Numbered from the stretch's first letter, positions 1 through 7,828 are shown. The stretch: 34,631 bases of DNA from Thiotrichaceae bacterium (GCA_026988095.1 JALSLX010000144.1:1-34631); one strand, 5' to 3'. Numbers and translations are program-made. The notes: generated by a model from the sequence alone, not told the origin.

Positions 1-150
1 CCCCCCCTCTTTTTCGACGTTTTGTATGTAAATTACGGTCTTCCCAGCATGTTTTTAGCGAAAACCTCGTGGATTACAGAGAAATACCCATAAAATATGC
101 CTTAAAATGATGTTTTAAAAATACAAAACGTCGAAAAAGAGGGGGGGTGG
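1..150. repeat. Palindromic repeat, paired copy with long spacer (copy 1)
   Basis: Positions 1-27 (seven C, then TCTTTTTCGACGTTTTGTAT) are the exact reverse complement of 121-147, followed by TGG. The arms enclose about 93 bp of AT-rich sequence with no open frame. The left arm is cut by the window edge; other copies suggest two or three more bases (CCA). It is the longest-spaced member of a family seen elsewhere in this window. No gene overlaps it. There is no U-tract after the right arm, so it does not look like a standard terminator. Confidence 0.9.
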
Positions 151-287
151 CAAATAAAATAAGCAATATTGAGGAGTTTTAATCTCTAAAACCAAGCTTT
201 CTTTATCTTATGAGCCTTGCTGTGCTTCGACTTCATCCTGTAACCGTGTTTTAATACCTGACTTTAAAAAACTACTCTTTTTAAACC
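151..287. other. Intergenic leader upstream of the YciK-like gene
   Basis: This 137-bp AT-rich stretch separates repeat copy 1 from the first gene. I see no RNA gene and no strong sigma-70 promoter. The bases just before the ATG at 288 contain no clear Shine-Dalgarno sequence. Confidence 0.4.
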
Positions 288-1088
288 ATGAACAATCAAG
301 AACTTTTAAATTATCTCCCTAAAAATGACTTATTAAAAGACCGTGTAATCCTTGTTACAGGTGCAGGTTCGGGGATTGGGCGTGCAATCTCGTTGGCGTA
401 CGCACGTTTTGGTGCAACCGTGGTTTTATTGGGTAAAACGCTTAAAGAATTAGAATATGTTTATGATGAGATTGAAAAGGCGGGCTATCCTGAGCCAGCA
501 ATCTACCCCTTAAATATGGAAGGCGCGACGGCAAAAGATTATCAAGATATGGCAAATACCTTTGCTGATAAATTAGGTGGGCTGGATGGCATTGCGCTGA
601 ATGCGGGTTGGTTTCCTGCGTTTATGCCGTTTAAAGAATACGATGTTGAAACGTGGTCTAAGACGTTGAGCGTAAACTTGCACGCTAATTTTTTGATCAC
701 GCAAACGTGTTTGCCTTTGCTTGAAGAATCAAAAGACCCTGCCATTATCTTCTCGGCACACGATTCGCTTAAAGCCTACAACGGCGCGTTTGGGATTGCT
801 AAAGCAGGCACACAGGCGATGATGGATATTTTGGCAGATGAGTATGATTTAGAAAATAATTTCATTCGCATCAATAGCATCGACACAGGGCCACTGCGCA
901 CACAAATGCGTAAAATGAATTATCCAGGTGAAGATATGGATACCCTGGCTTTGCCAGAATCTATCGTTGGTCCTTATTTATATTTTATGGGGGCAGATGC
1001 AGGTACGGATGCACAAACCAGTACAGCCAATAAAATAAAATTTGAGAAATTGTCGGCGGAGACTAAATGGGCTGGTGAGGCGAACTAG
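288..1088 (+). CDS. YciK-like short-chain dehydrogenase/reductase with altered active site
   Basis: A 266-residue classical SDR with a Rossmann fold. The cofactor motif TGAGSGIG is at residues 24-31 and the NAG motif at 105-107. Overall similarity, including LADEY near 182-186, is to the YciK family, whose physiological substrate is not settled. The usual YxxxK catalytic pair is changed: residue 168 is Phe (codon TTT) and Lys172 remains. The segment before it (FSAHDSLKAYNGAF) is about three residues shorter than in E. coli YciK as I recall it, so the catalytic Ser position is also unclear. The NPG stretch after the active site reads DTGPLRT. The gene may have a changed or lost redox activity. 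It ends two bases before the next start and probably heads a transcript with the exported protein, cmoA and cmoB. Confidence 0.85.
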   Translation: MNNQELLNYLPKNDLLKDRVILVTGAGSGIGRAISLAYARFGATVVLLGKTLKELEYVYDEIEKAGYPEPAIYPLNMEGATAKDYQDMANTFADKLGGLDGIALNAGWFPAFMPFKEYDVETWSKTLSVNLHANFLITQTCLPLLEESKDPAIIFSAHDSLKAYNGAFGIAKAGTQAMMDILADEYDLENNFIRINSIDTGPLRTQMRKMNYPGEDMDTLALPESIVGPYLYFMGADAGTDAQTSTANKIKFEKLSAETKWAGEAN

Positions 1089-1090
1089 TT

Positions 1091-1795
1091 TTGTTATTAA
1101 AACAAACTCTTTTCACTATAATGTTAGCACTCTTATATGCTGTGCCTGTTATAGGAGATGAGAGAGTCGAGATTGAAAAATTGCCACCAGCAGGCGAGGG
1201 AATTGTTTTTCCTCATCATCTTTTAATGAAAGTTTCGGATAGAACTAATTTTTTTGAATACGATAATGAAAGCGAAGAACGCATTTTAAATTTTAATCAT
1301 TTAATCACAAAGGGTTTAAAAAGCATTCCCAATATTTTTTATGATCGTATTCCCACGATCACAATTTTAAAAACTGAAACGGTGTATTTCAAAAGCCAGA
1401 TAAAGAATGAATATTATTTTAGTCGTAAATGGATTGATAAGAATCATATTATATCGATCAGGGAATTTGAAAAAACAGGTTCAGAATCAGAATTAAGCAC
1501 TTATCTTGGCCCTTTATCAAAAATACCTACTGTATCCCACGGGCTTGCTACCTTTGATTTGAAATTTGAAGGGAGCGTGATGAGCTTTAAAAGTTATGTG
1601 AAAAAGAAGTTTTTTTCTTTAAGAAAACAATATTGGGCGTATTTAGATGTGTATTTGCCCCCTAAAAAAGTGGCAGATCAATTTAGAATGTTGATTCTTG
1701 TAGTGAGCGAACCGAACAATTTCTTAAAAGACAACGGCACTTATTTTCTAATACCGATTACTAAAGATGACAGAAAAAGATATTCTATTCAATAA
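1091..1795 (+). CDS. Small exported protein of unknown function
   Basis: I do not recognise this 234-residue protein. It starts with TTG at 1091, preceded by GGTGAGG at 1074-1080 with a 10-base gap, a good ribosome binding site. This start gives a signal-peptide-like N-terminus: Lys4, a hydrophobic run to about residue 20, and likely cleavage near VIG-D. A later ATG (residue 11) would shorten the signal. The rest is mixed alpha/beta with many aromatic and basic residues, no lipobox and no further membrane segment, so a periplasmic location is likely. Its 3' end overlaps cmoA by 29 bp, suggesting translational coupling. A role tied to tRNA modification is not implied. Confidence 0.6.
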   Translation: MLLKQTLFTIMLALLYAVPVIGDERVEIEKLPPAGEGIVFPHHLLMKVSDRTNFFEYDNESEERILNFNHLITKGLKSIPNIFYDRIPTITILKTETVYFKSQIKNEYYFSRKWIDKNHIISIREFEKTGSESELSTYLGPLSKIPTVSHGLATFDLKFEGSVMSFKSYVKKKFFSLRKQYWAYLDVYLPPKKVADQFRMLILVVSEPNNFLKDNGTYFLIPITKDDRKRYSIQ

Positions 1796-2501
1796 CCCTC
1801 AGCAGGTAGTCGATTTCGCGTTTGATGATGCGGTAGCGGATGTATTTCCTGACATGATTAGGCGTTCAGTGCCAGGTTATGAAACGGTGATTTCTTTGCT
1901 GGGCGTGCTTGCCGAGCAATACGCTCAGCCAAATACCAAGGTTTATGATTTGGGTTGTTCGTTGGGTGTGGCAACTTTATCGATGCATCGACAAACACGA
2001 ACGCTAGGCTTAAAACATATTTGTGTTGATAACTCAGAAGCGATGGTGAAGCGTTGCACATCAAGATTAAAACGACATATGCCTGATGCTGATTTAACCG
2101 TGCTTTGCGACAATATAGAAGATATTGAAATCAATAATGCATCGTTGGTGGTGGTAAATTTCACCTTGCAGTTTTTGGCTCCAGAAAGTCGTTTATCCTT
2201 GCTTAAAAATATATACAACGGTTTGTTGCCTAATGGGGCTTTGGTGTTGTCAGAAAAGTTAATCTTTGAAGATGATGCAGAAAACCAATCACAGATTAAG
2301 TGGCATCATGCTTTTAAAAGTGCCAACGGCTATAGTGATTTAGAGATTAGCCAAAAACGTGTGGCGATTGAAAATGTGATGATTCCTGATAGCGTAGAAA
2401 CACACCAGCTGCGGGTACAGCAAGCAGGTTTTAAAGAGTCGTATCAATGGTTTCAAGCGTTTAATTTTGCATCGCTAATTGCCATTAAAAGTAGCACTTA
2501 A
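1767..2501 (+). CDS. cmoA: Carboxy-S-adenosyl-L-methionine synthase CmoA
   Basis: This enzyme converts SAM and prephenate into carboxy-SAM, the donor used by CmoB for cmo5U34 in tRNA anticodons. The 244-residue length matches the family. The N-terminal signature FDDAVADVFPDMIRRSVPGY (residues 19-38) and the SAM-binding loop DLGCSLGVAT (61-70) are characteristic. The start at 1767 lies inside the upstream gene, but the N-terminal residues (DILFNNP) align with known CmoA proteins, so the overlap is real. It is followed 15 bases later by cmoB, the usual partner. Confidence 0.97.
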   Translation: MTEKDILFNNPQQVVDFAFDDAVADVFPDMIRRSVPGYETVISLLGVLAEQYAQPNTKVYDLGCSLGVATLSMHRQTRTLGLKHICVDNSEAMVKRCTSRLKRHMPDADLTVLCDNIEDIEINNASLVVVNFTLQFLAPESRLSLLKNIYNGLLPNGALVLSEKLIFEDDAENQSQIKWHHAFKSANGYSDLEISQKRVAIENVMIPDSVETHQLRVQQAGFKESYQWFQAFNFASLIAIKSST

Positions 2502-2516
2502 TAAGTAAAATAAAAC

Positions 2517-3518
2517 ATGATTTTTGATTTTAATCCTTTGTACAAAGATTTAATTGCCAATGATTTTGCGGAGTGGCAAGAAACTTTGCCTGCACAGCTT
2601 GCAGAAACGCTAGAAAAAAGACCGCATGGCAAAACTGAAGAATGGCGAGATATATTATCAGCACTGCCAGAAGTCACCCCATCCCAAGTTGATATGTCAG
2701 CTGATAAATTACAAGTTGGTTTGGCTGATGATTGTCATGATGAAAATAAAACTCAGCTAAAAAATACACTCAAAAGATTACACCCGTGGCGCAAAGGTCC
2801 TTATGAATTGTTTGGTATCCATATTGATACAGAATGGCATTCTGATTGGAAGTGGCAACGTATTCAGCCGCATATTAGCCCACTAAAAAATCGCTCTGTA
2901 TTAGATGTTGGTTGTGGTAATGGCTATCATATGTGGCGCATGTTGGGTGAGGGCGCACGCTTGGTTATTGGTGCTGATCCAAGTCAATTTTTCATGGTGC
3001 AATTTGCCGCGATTAAAAAATATGTAAGCGCCTTAAATGGCGAGCAACCTATCCATATATTGCCGTTCAAAGGTGAAGAATTACCCGCATTCACGCACGA
3101 ATATAAAGGCAAGGGCTTTGATACGGTTTTTTCAATGGGTGTTTTATATCATCGCTTATCACCGATTGATCATTTAAAAGAGCTACGTAGCTTTATTCGA
3201 AAAGACGGTGAACTGGTTTTAGAAACATTAGTGATTGAGGGGGATGATTCGAACGTGCTTATTCCTGAAGATCGTTATGCAAAAATGCGCAATGTTTGGT
3301 TTATTCCCACTCCTGATTTATTGGTGCGAATGCTGGAACGAGCAGGTTTTAAAAATATTCGTGTGGTTGATACTAATCAGACAAGTACTGAAGAGCAACG
3401 TAGTACAAAGTGGATGGAGTTTGAATCGCTTGAGAATTTTCTTGACCCTGATGATCATAATAAAACTATTGAGGGTTATCCTGCGCCAAAACGTGCGGTG
3501 GTTATTGCAATTGCTTGA
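2517..3518 (+). CDS. cmoB: tRNA U34 carboxymethyltransferase CmoB
   Basis: CmoB transfers the carboxymethyl group from carboxy-SAM to 5-hydroxyuridine 34 of tRNA, extending wobble decoding. It has 333 residues, close to the E. coli protein. The family motif WRKGPYELFG is at residues 91-100 and the class I methyltransferase loop VLDVGCGNGYH at 128-138. It directly follows cmoA and probably shares its transcript. Its stop codon abuts the T-run that opens an inverted-repeat spacer (3519-3671), which may end or stabilise the transcript. Confidence 0.97.
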   Translation: MIFDFNPLYKDLIANDFAEWQETLPAQLAETLEKRPHGKTEEWRDILSALPEVTPSQVDMSADKLQVGLADDCHDENKTQLKNTLKRLHPWRKGPYELFGIHIDTEWHSDWKWQRIQPHISPLKNRSVLDVGCGNGYHMWRMLGEGARLVIGADPSQFFMVQFAAIKKYVSALNGEQPIHILPFKGEELPAFTHEYKGKGFDTVFSMGVLYHRLSPIDHLKELRSFIRKDGELVLETLVIEGDDSNVLIPEDRYAKMRNVWFIPTPDLLVRMLERAGFKNIRVVDTNQTSTEEQRSTKWMEFESLENFLDPDDHNKTIEGYPAPKRAVVIAIA

Positions 3519-3671
3519 TTTTTTTCCACGGAAGTACAAGAAAAGTTATTTTCTCTTCTTTCAAAAGAGATCGTTGATACAATAAAAGTTGGATACTTAG
3601 ATGGTTTATCCGTTTACTAGAGAACTCTTTTTTCTTTTCCGTGTCTTTCCGTGTGCTTCCGTGGCAAAAAA
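3519..3671. repeat. Inverted-repeat spacer, CCACGGAAG family (copy A)
   Basis: The left arm at 3519-3536 reads T-run then CCACGGAAG. The right arm at 3635-3671 ends CTTCCGTGGCAAAAAA. The last 25 bases of the right arm (3647-3671) are the exact reverse complement of 20542-20566 in the second copy. A small internal stem lies around 3550-3573 (CTCTT versus AAAAGAG). It fills most of the cmoB-parA gap, so the parA leader is partly repeat-derived. Confidence 0.8.
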
Positions 3672-3715
3672 TGTTAATGTTTGAAGTCCCCAAACCCAGA
3701 TCATATAGAGATTCC

Positions 3716-4492
3716 ATGACCAAGATTATTGCTATTGCCAATCAAAAAGGCGGTGTTGGTAAAACCACCACCAGCGTTAATCTAGCGACCTCTCTGGCAG
3801 TTATTAAACGTAAAGTATTAATAATAGATATGGACCCGCAAGGTAACGCCACAACGGGCGTTGGTTTAGATAAACATAATATGCCTGTGTTTTTAAGTGA
3901 TGTCTTATTGGGAGATGCTCAAGTTGAAGCAGCACTACAGCAAGTTCCCAATACGAATATAGAAGCTTTAGCCGGTGGGCCTGACCTCACTATCGCCGAA
4001 TTTCAAATGATGAAAATGGATGATCGTGAGTATTGTCTACGCAATGTGCTTAGCGGTATTAAAGATCGCTACGAGTATATTATTATCGACTGCCCACCAT
4101 CATTAAATATGCTGACCGTTAACGCTTTAGTGGCGGCAAGTGGTGTGTTGATCCCGATGCAGTGTGAATATTATGCGCTTGAGGGTTTATCGGCTCTGGT
4201 CGGCTCTATTGATACTATTCGTAAAAATGCAAACCCAAGTTTGGAGATTACAGGTGTTTTACGTACCATGTATGACCCACGCAATAACTTATCGCGTGAT
4301 GTTTCAAAGCAGCTTACAAAATATTACGAAGATAAGCTCTACAATACTTCAATCCCCCGAAATATACGTTTAGCTGAGGCACCAAGCCACGGTTTACCTG
4401 CACTGATGTATGATAAGCGTTCTAGCGGGGCGCTGGCATATTTGGCATTAGCGGCAGAAATGATAAGAAAAGAATCTCAAAAAGCGGCATAA
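3716..4492 (+). CDS. parA: Chromosome-partitioning ATPase ParA (Soj)
   Basis: Deviant Walker-type ATPase that moves ParB-parS complexes over the nucleoid. I chose the ATG at 3716 (258 residues), giving the usual opening MTKIIAIANQKGGVGKTTT with the deviant Walker A KGGVGKT at residues 11-17. The frame is open upstream to a GTG at 3641, but that would translate the inverted repeat, and the added residues match nothing in ParA. A weak purine stretch (AGAG, 3706-3709) precedes the ATG. Walker B-like residues IIIDCPPS follow near residue 122. The absence of an N-terminal HTH makes it the small chromosomal type. parB begins 11 bases downstream. Confidence 0.95.
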   Translation: MTKIIAIANQKGGVGKTTTSVNLATSLAVIKRKVLIIDMDPQGNATTGVGLDKHNMPVFLSDVLLGDAQVEAALQQVPNTNIEALAGGPDLTIAEFQMMKMDDREYCLRNVLSGIKDRYEYIIIDCPPSLNMLTVNALVAASGVLIPMQCEYYALEGLSALVGSIDTIRKNANPSLEITGVLRTMYDPRNNLSRDVSKQLTKYYEDKLYNTSIPRNIRLAEAPSHGLPALMYDKRSSGALAYLALAAEMIRKESQKAA

Positions 4493-4502
4493 GGACAAAA
4501 AA

Positions 4503-5357
4503 ATGGTAAAGAAACCTGGATTAGGTCGTGGTTTGGACATGTTGTTAAGTTCAACAAACCGAGAAACCAACAAAGATACCGAACTAAAAAATCTACCCGT
4601 CGAAAAAATTAGCAAAGGTGAATATCAACCACGCTTGAGTATTGATCCCGATGCTTTACAAGAGTTGGCAGAATCAATTAAAGCACAGGGAGTTGTGCAA
4701 CCTGTTGTTGTGCGTCGTTTAGACACTGGGAGCTATGAGCTGATTGCAGGTGAGCGTCGTTGGCGAGCATCACAAATTGCAGGGCTACACACCATCCCCG
4801 CGATAGTACGTGATATTCCTGATCAAGCGGCAGCAGCAATGTCGTTGATTGAAAACATCCAACGCGAAGATCTAAATGCGCTAGAAGAAGCTATCGCCAT
4901 GAATCGCCTGATTAGTGATTTTGGGCTAACGCATCAACAAACGGCAGAATCAGTAGGGCGCTCGCGTACTGCAGTGAGTAACCTTTTACGGCTTTTAGAT
5001 CTAGAAGATGCCACAAAAGAGCTATTAGATACACGCAATATTGATATGGGGCACGCACGTGCTTTATTGGCATTAAGCGGTTCCTTACAAGTTGAAACTG
5101 CCAATAAAGTAGCTAAAGCTCAAATGTCAGTGCGTGAGACGGAGAAGCTAGTTAAAAGACTTCTATCATCTGACGACACGACGAAAAATAAAACACCTAT
5201 TAAGAAAGCCCTAGAAGTACAAAAGCTAGAAGAATCTTTATCACAAACACTCGGTGCTAATGTAAATATTCAATACAATACTAAGGGCAAGGGAAAGTTA
5301 GTCGTTGAGTATAATAATCTTGATGAACTAGATGGCATTTTAGATCATATAAAATAA
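4503..5357 (+). CDS. parB: Chromosome-partitioning protein ParB (Spo0J)
   Basis: CTP-dependent DNA clamp that loads at parS and stimulates ParA. The 284 residues show the family layout: N-terminal tail KKPGLGRGLDMLL (residues 3-15), which contacts ParA; the CTPase region with GERRWRA at 83-89; LIENIQREDLNALEEA near 115-130; an HTH at roughly 130-165; and a C-terminal dimerisation domain. AAGGA at 4492-4496 overlaps the parA stop and gives a strong ribosome binding site, so parA-parB is an operon. I found no parS-like 16-mer in the window. The usual neighbours mnmG and rsmG are also absent. Confidence 0.96.
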   Translation: MVKKPGLGRGLDMLLSSTNRETNKDTELKNLPVEKISKGEYQPRLSIDPDALQELAESIKAQGVVQPVVVRRLDTGSYELIAGERRWRASQIAGLHTIPAIVRDIPDQAAAAMSLIENIQREDLNALEEAIAMNRLISDFGLTHQQTAESVGRSRTAVSNLLRLLDLEDATKELLDTRNIDMGHARALLALSGSLQVETANKVAKAQMSVRETEKLVKRLLSSDDTTKNKTPIKKALEVQKLEESLSQTLGANVNIQYNTKGKGKLVVEYNNLDELDGILDHIK

Positions 5358-5372
5358 GTGGATTATTGAATA

Positions 5373-5831
5373 ATGGATGCAGAAATACGTTTTTTTATGA
5401 CCACCGGCGATGAGGTTAAATTCCTTGAGTTTGCTAGTAAACATATAGATACAATAGAAAAGGACAGTAGCAACAACAGTAACTCCTTAAAGCAACGCTT
5501 TATCATTGATGAATGTGAGCTTCTGTATACACCCACACAACTAGAAGATAACACAATGTATTCTGGTGTTTTAGAGATAAGAATACTGGCAGAAGATACT
5601 TGTAAAGGTCAACTTAGAGCCACAAGTATCTATAAAAAGCTAAGAAACTGGATAAAGAAAAAATACTGGAGTCGCTTAGCTTTCATCAATAAAAATAAAA
5701 AAGATAGGCTCATGCCATCGCGTATCCATTGGCTAGGACCTGAGGCTAAAAAATGGAAAGAAGAGGATTCTAAAAAGCATTTGTTAAAACTATCAAAAAC
5801 AAGTTGGATGGAATTTGATATTGGCTTTTGA
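5373..5831 (+). CDS. Hypothetical protein downstream of parB
   Basis: I do not recognise this 152-residue protein. It begins 15 bases after parB at ATG 5373 without a clear ribosome binding site. There is no signal peptide or membrane segment. The N-terminal half is acidic; the C-terminal half is rich in Lys, Arg and Trp (for example KLRNWIKKKYW around residues 89-99). This pattern could suit a small single-domain cytoplasmic protein. Position after parB and the following IS-disrupted stretch suggest a lineage-specific gene rather than a partition factor. Confidence 0.55.
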   Translation: MDAEIRFFMTTGDEVKFLEFASKHIDTIEKDSSNNSNSLKQRFIIDECELLYTPTQLEDNTMYSGVLEIRILAEDTCKGQLRATSIYKKLRNWIKKKYWSRLAFINKNKKDRLMPSRIHWLGPEAKKWKEEDSKKHLLKLSKTSWMEFDIGF

Positions 5832-6072
5832 TTTTAGTAATGGCGAGCTACCCAATTGAGCACAAGAGAATGACTATATCGCCTCACTTCATGAAGAATA
5901 ACGACAAATTGTTTACGCTATAAGCTCTAATTGACTTAATTAAACTCTCTGGAGCGCTTCATAAAGGCTGATTTGAAATTGAAGCAGGTGAAAATATACG
6001 CTTAGCATAAGACATAATGCCAAAAAAACTTAAAAACAACCTAAATTAGATAAATATTGCTTAATTTCTATG
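5832..6072. other. Gene-free stretch left of the IS element
   Basis: About 240 bp of AT-rich DNA with only very short frames (for example a 17-codon frame from 5871) and no known motif. It may contain decayed coding sequence, but I cannot identify a parent. It ends at the ACCACCCC that duplicates the insertion target of the IS element. Confidence 0.4.
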
Positions 6073-6080
6073 ACCACCCC
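6073..6080. repeat. Target-site duplication, left copy
   Basis: ACCACCCC lies immediately outside the left terminal repeat of the IS and recurs at 6966-6973 immediately outside the right one. The right copy continues into the palindromic repeat arm, showing that the IS entered that arm. Confidence 0.75.
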
Positions 6081-6965
6081 CAATGCCGTTGATTTAAGCT
6101 CCAAGTACCTGTTTCTCCGTTATTTGTTATATCCTTTACGGTTCTTTTGTCTCTTGCAGCGAACCTTTTTACGTTCAAAACTGCGACCAGGTTTAACAAT
6201 GGTTAGGTCATTGGCAATAAGCTTCAAATGTAAGTAGATTTCGTCAAGACGTAATTGTTGATTTAAAAAATCAACAATTATGCTTTTAAACTGGCTGATT
6301 GCAGCGGTAAAATTAATGATGTAATCAAAACTCCGTGACTTTACCTTTTTGTTGATTAAGGGCTTACTGGCAAAGCACTCGAGTGCAATAAGTTTCTGAA
6401 TCAAGACACTCGCATGAACATCTTGCTTGATACTGTGAACGGTTCTACCGCTAAAATATTCACAGAGTTCAGGTATATCAGGCAACGTAAAGTCACTACC
6501 AGCAACAGCTAAAATACGATATCCATGCCAGCTTGAGCGTAAGGATTGTAGTACATGAGCTTGAAAGAAATGAACGGTGTCTTGGAGCAACTGAATAAAA
6601 GCAGTCTCTTTTAGTTTGGCTCTCGCTCTTGTAAACGCACTGGATGAGAGTAACTGCTTACGAGAGGATGATGGTGCTTTTTTACGGAAATAGTCGCTGA
6701 GTTCAGCTTTAATAGAGCGACGGTTTTGATTGAGGAAAATTTCAATCAAGATGGGGGAAGTTAACTGATTTTTCCGTGTAAAATCGGCACTTGAAACACG
6801 GTATTTGCTGATAAAGTCAGTGCTATTATAGGCGTCGCTTATAAGGACATGAGTATTATTAAATGAAGTTTGAATAATTCATTGTTACATTTTTCTCTTT
6901 TCAGTTCACATGGGAAAGATGATAATATGAAAATCAATAACTTAAGGCTTAAATCAATGGCATTG
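6081..6965 (-). mobile_element. Internally deleted IS4-family insertion sequence
   Basis: The ends are inverted repeats: 6081-6098 (CAATGCCGTTGATTTAAG) and 6948-6965 (CTTAAATCAATGGCATTG) match with one mismatch, with weaker similarity further in. ACCACCCC flanks both sides as a direct repeat. The element carries one minus-strand transposase gene lacking its catalytic core. At 885 bp it is shorter than a full IS4-type element, which is usually above 1.3 kb. It could move only if a full-length relative supplies transposase. Confidence 0.85.
6120..6850 (-). pseudogene. IS4-family transposase remnant, core deleted and start frameshifted
   Basis: The longest uninterrupted start is a TTG at 6749, giving 209 residues, but the same frame is open further upstream and encodes transposase-like residues (NSTDFISKYRVSSADFTRK). 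An ATG at 6850 falls one base out of frame, as if a base was lost near 6841-6845. Counting from the TTG start, residues 81-99 (AVAGSDFTLPDIPELCEYF) resemble the first-Asp region of IS4 transposases. Residues 100-112 (SGRTVHSIKQDVH) resemble the stretch that follows the catalytic Glu. The second Asp and the YREK region between them are missing, so the join is an in-frame internal deletion. The basic C-terminus (KKVRCKRQKNRKG) is retained. It should be inactive. Confidence 0.8.
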
Positions 6966-6999
6966 ACCACCCCCCCCTTTTTTCGACGATTTGTATGTA
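6966..6999. repeat. Palindromic repeat, half copy (copy 2)
   Basis: The sequence is ACCACC, a C-run, six T, then CGACGATTTGTATGTA. Only the left-type arm is present; no complementary arm follows before the gene at 7031. Its outer eight bases are duplicated across the IS, so the repeat was there before the IS arrived. Confidence 0.85.
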
Positions 7000-7030
7000 T
7001 AAATAGCTTTTTATCTTGGGCTGTTAAGCT

Positions 7031-7828
7031 ATGAACCTATATGAAGAGGCTTATAAATGCTTAATGGAGTCCAATATTTCAAAAAAAAGAATCGGTGTCG
7101 ATAGGCTCTATGAACATTGGCAAAGAAAGGCACTAAATCGTGACGATTTTAATCTTGAAAAAATAGAAATCCCGGGTAGACCTGAAAAACCAGAGCTTAT
7201 CCCACCCGCACAATTAAAAAGGCGCAAGCTAGGCTCTGAATTAGGTCGTGCAACACTGATTCATGCTATTGCGCACATTGAGTTTAATGCAATAAACCTA
7301 GCTTTGGATGCAGTTTACCGCTTTCGTGATATGCCTGATGATTATTATGCTGATTGGCTCAAAGTTGCCTCTGAAGAGGCCTATCACTTCTCATTGCTGA
7401 ATGAACGCTTAGAAAACATGGGTTATCACTACGGAGATTTTCCTGCTCACAATGGATTGTGGGAAATGGTCCTAAAAACAGGTCATGATGTCATGATACG
7501 AATGGCATTAGTGCCACGTGTGCTTGAGGCGAGAGGTTTAGATGTAACTCCAGGCATGATGGAGCGCCTAGCAACCGCTGGCGATAGTGAGACAGTGGAT
7601 ATTCTAAAAATAATACTACGAGATGAAATAGGGCATGTAGCTATAGGCTCTTATTGGTTTAAATATTGTTGTAAATTGCGTGATTTAAACCCTGAAGAAA
7701 CATTTAGAAACTTATTAAATGAATTCATGGGTGGGACTTTACGTGGACCTTTTTATATGGAAGGTAGATTGCAGGCAGGTTTTACGCAAAAGGAAATGGA
7801 TGATTTGGTTGCTATGATGCCAACTTAG
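7031..7828 (+). CDS. DUF455 family ferritin-like protein
   Basis: A 265-residue protein of the DUF455 family (PF04305), predicted four-helix ferritin-like diiron proteins of unknown reaction. Candidate metal ligands are Glu84 within HAIAHIEFN (78-86), Glu116 and His119 (EEAYH), Glu166 (LEARG), and Glu199 and His202 (DEIGH). All ligand motifs are present, so it is probably functional. There is no signal peptide, implying the cytoplasm. The start lies 31 bases after the half repeat; no strong ribosome binding site is visible. The next gene, pgi, follows after 136 bp and need not be related. Confidence 0.85.
   Translation: MNLYEEAYKCLMESNISKKRIGVDRLYEHWQRKALNRDDFNLEKIEIPGRPEKPELIPPAQLKRRKLGSELGRATLIHAIAHIEFNAINLALDAVYRFRDMPDDYYADWLKVASEEAYHFSLLNERLENMGYHYGDFPAHNGLWEMVLKTGHDVMIRMALVPRVLEARGLDVTPGMMERLATAGDSETVDILKIILRDEIGHVAIGSYWFKYCCKLRDLNPEETFRNLLNEFMGGTLRGPFYMEGRLQAGFTQKEMDDLVAMMPT

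Noticed and set aside
151-287. Short minus-strand coding remnant ending near 200
   Set aside because: A run of about 25 codons is open but has no start codon, no ribosome binding site and no recognisable similarity.
3641-3715. Longer ParA beginning at GTG 3641
   Set aside because: The extra residues translate the inverted repeat and resemble nothing in ParA, whereas the ATG at 3716 gives the canonical N-terminus.
5050-5064. CACGTG-containing sequences (also near 7513 and 21782) as parS
   Set aside because: Only the central hexamer or part of it fits; the flanking TGTT/AACA arms of parS are absent.
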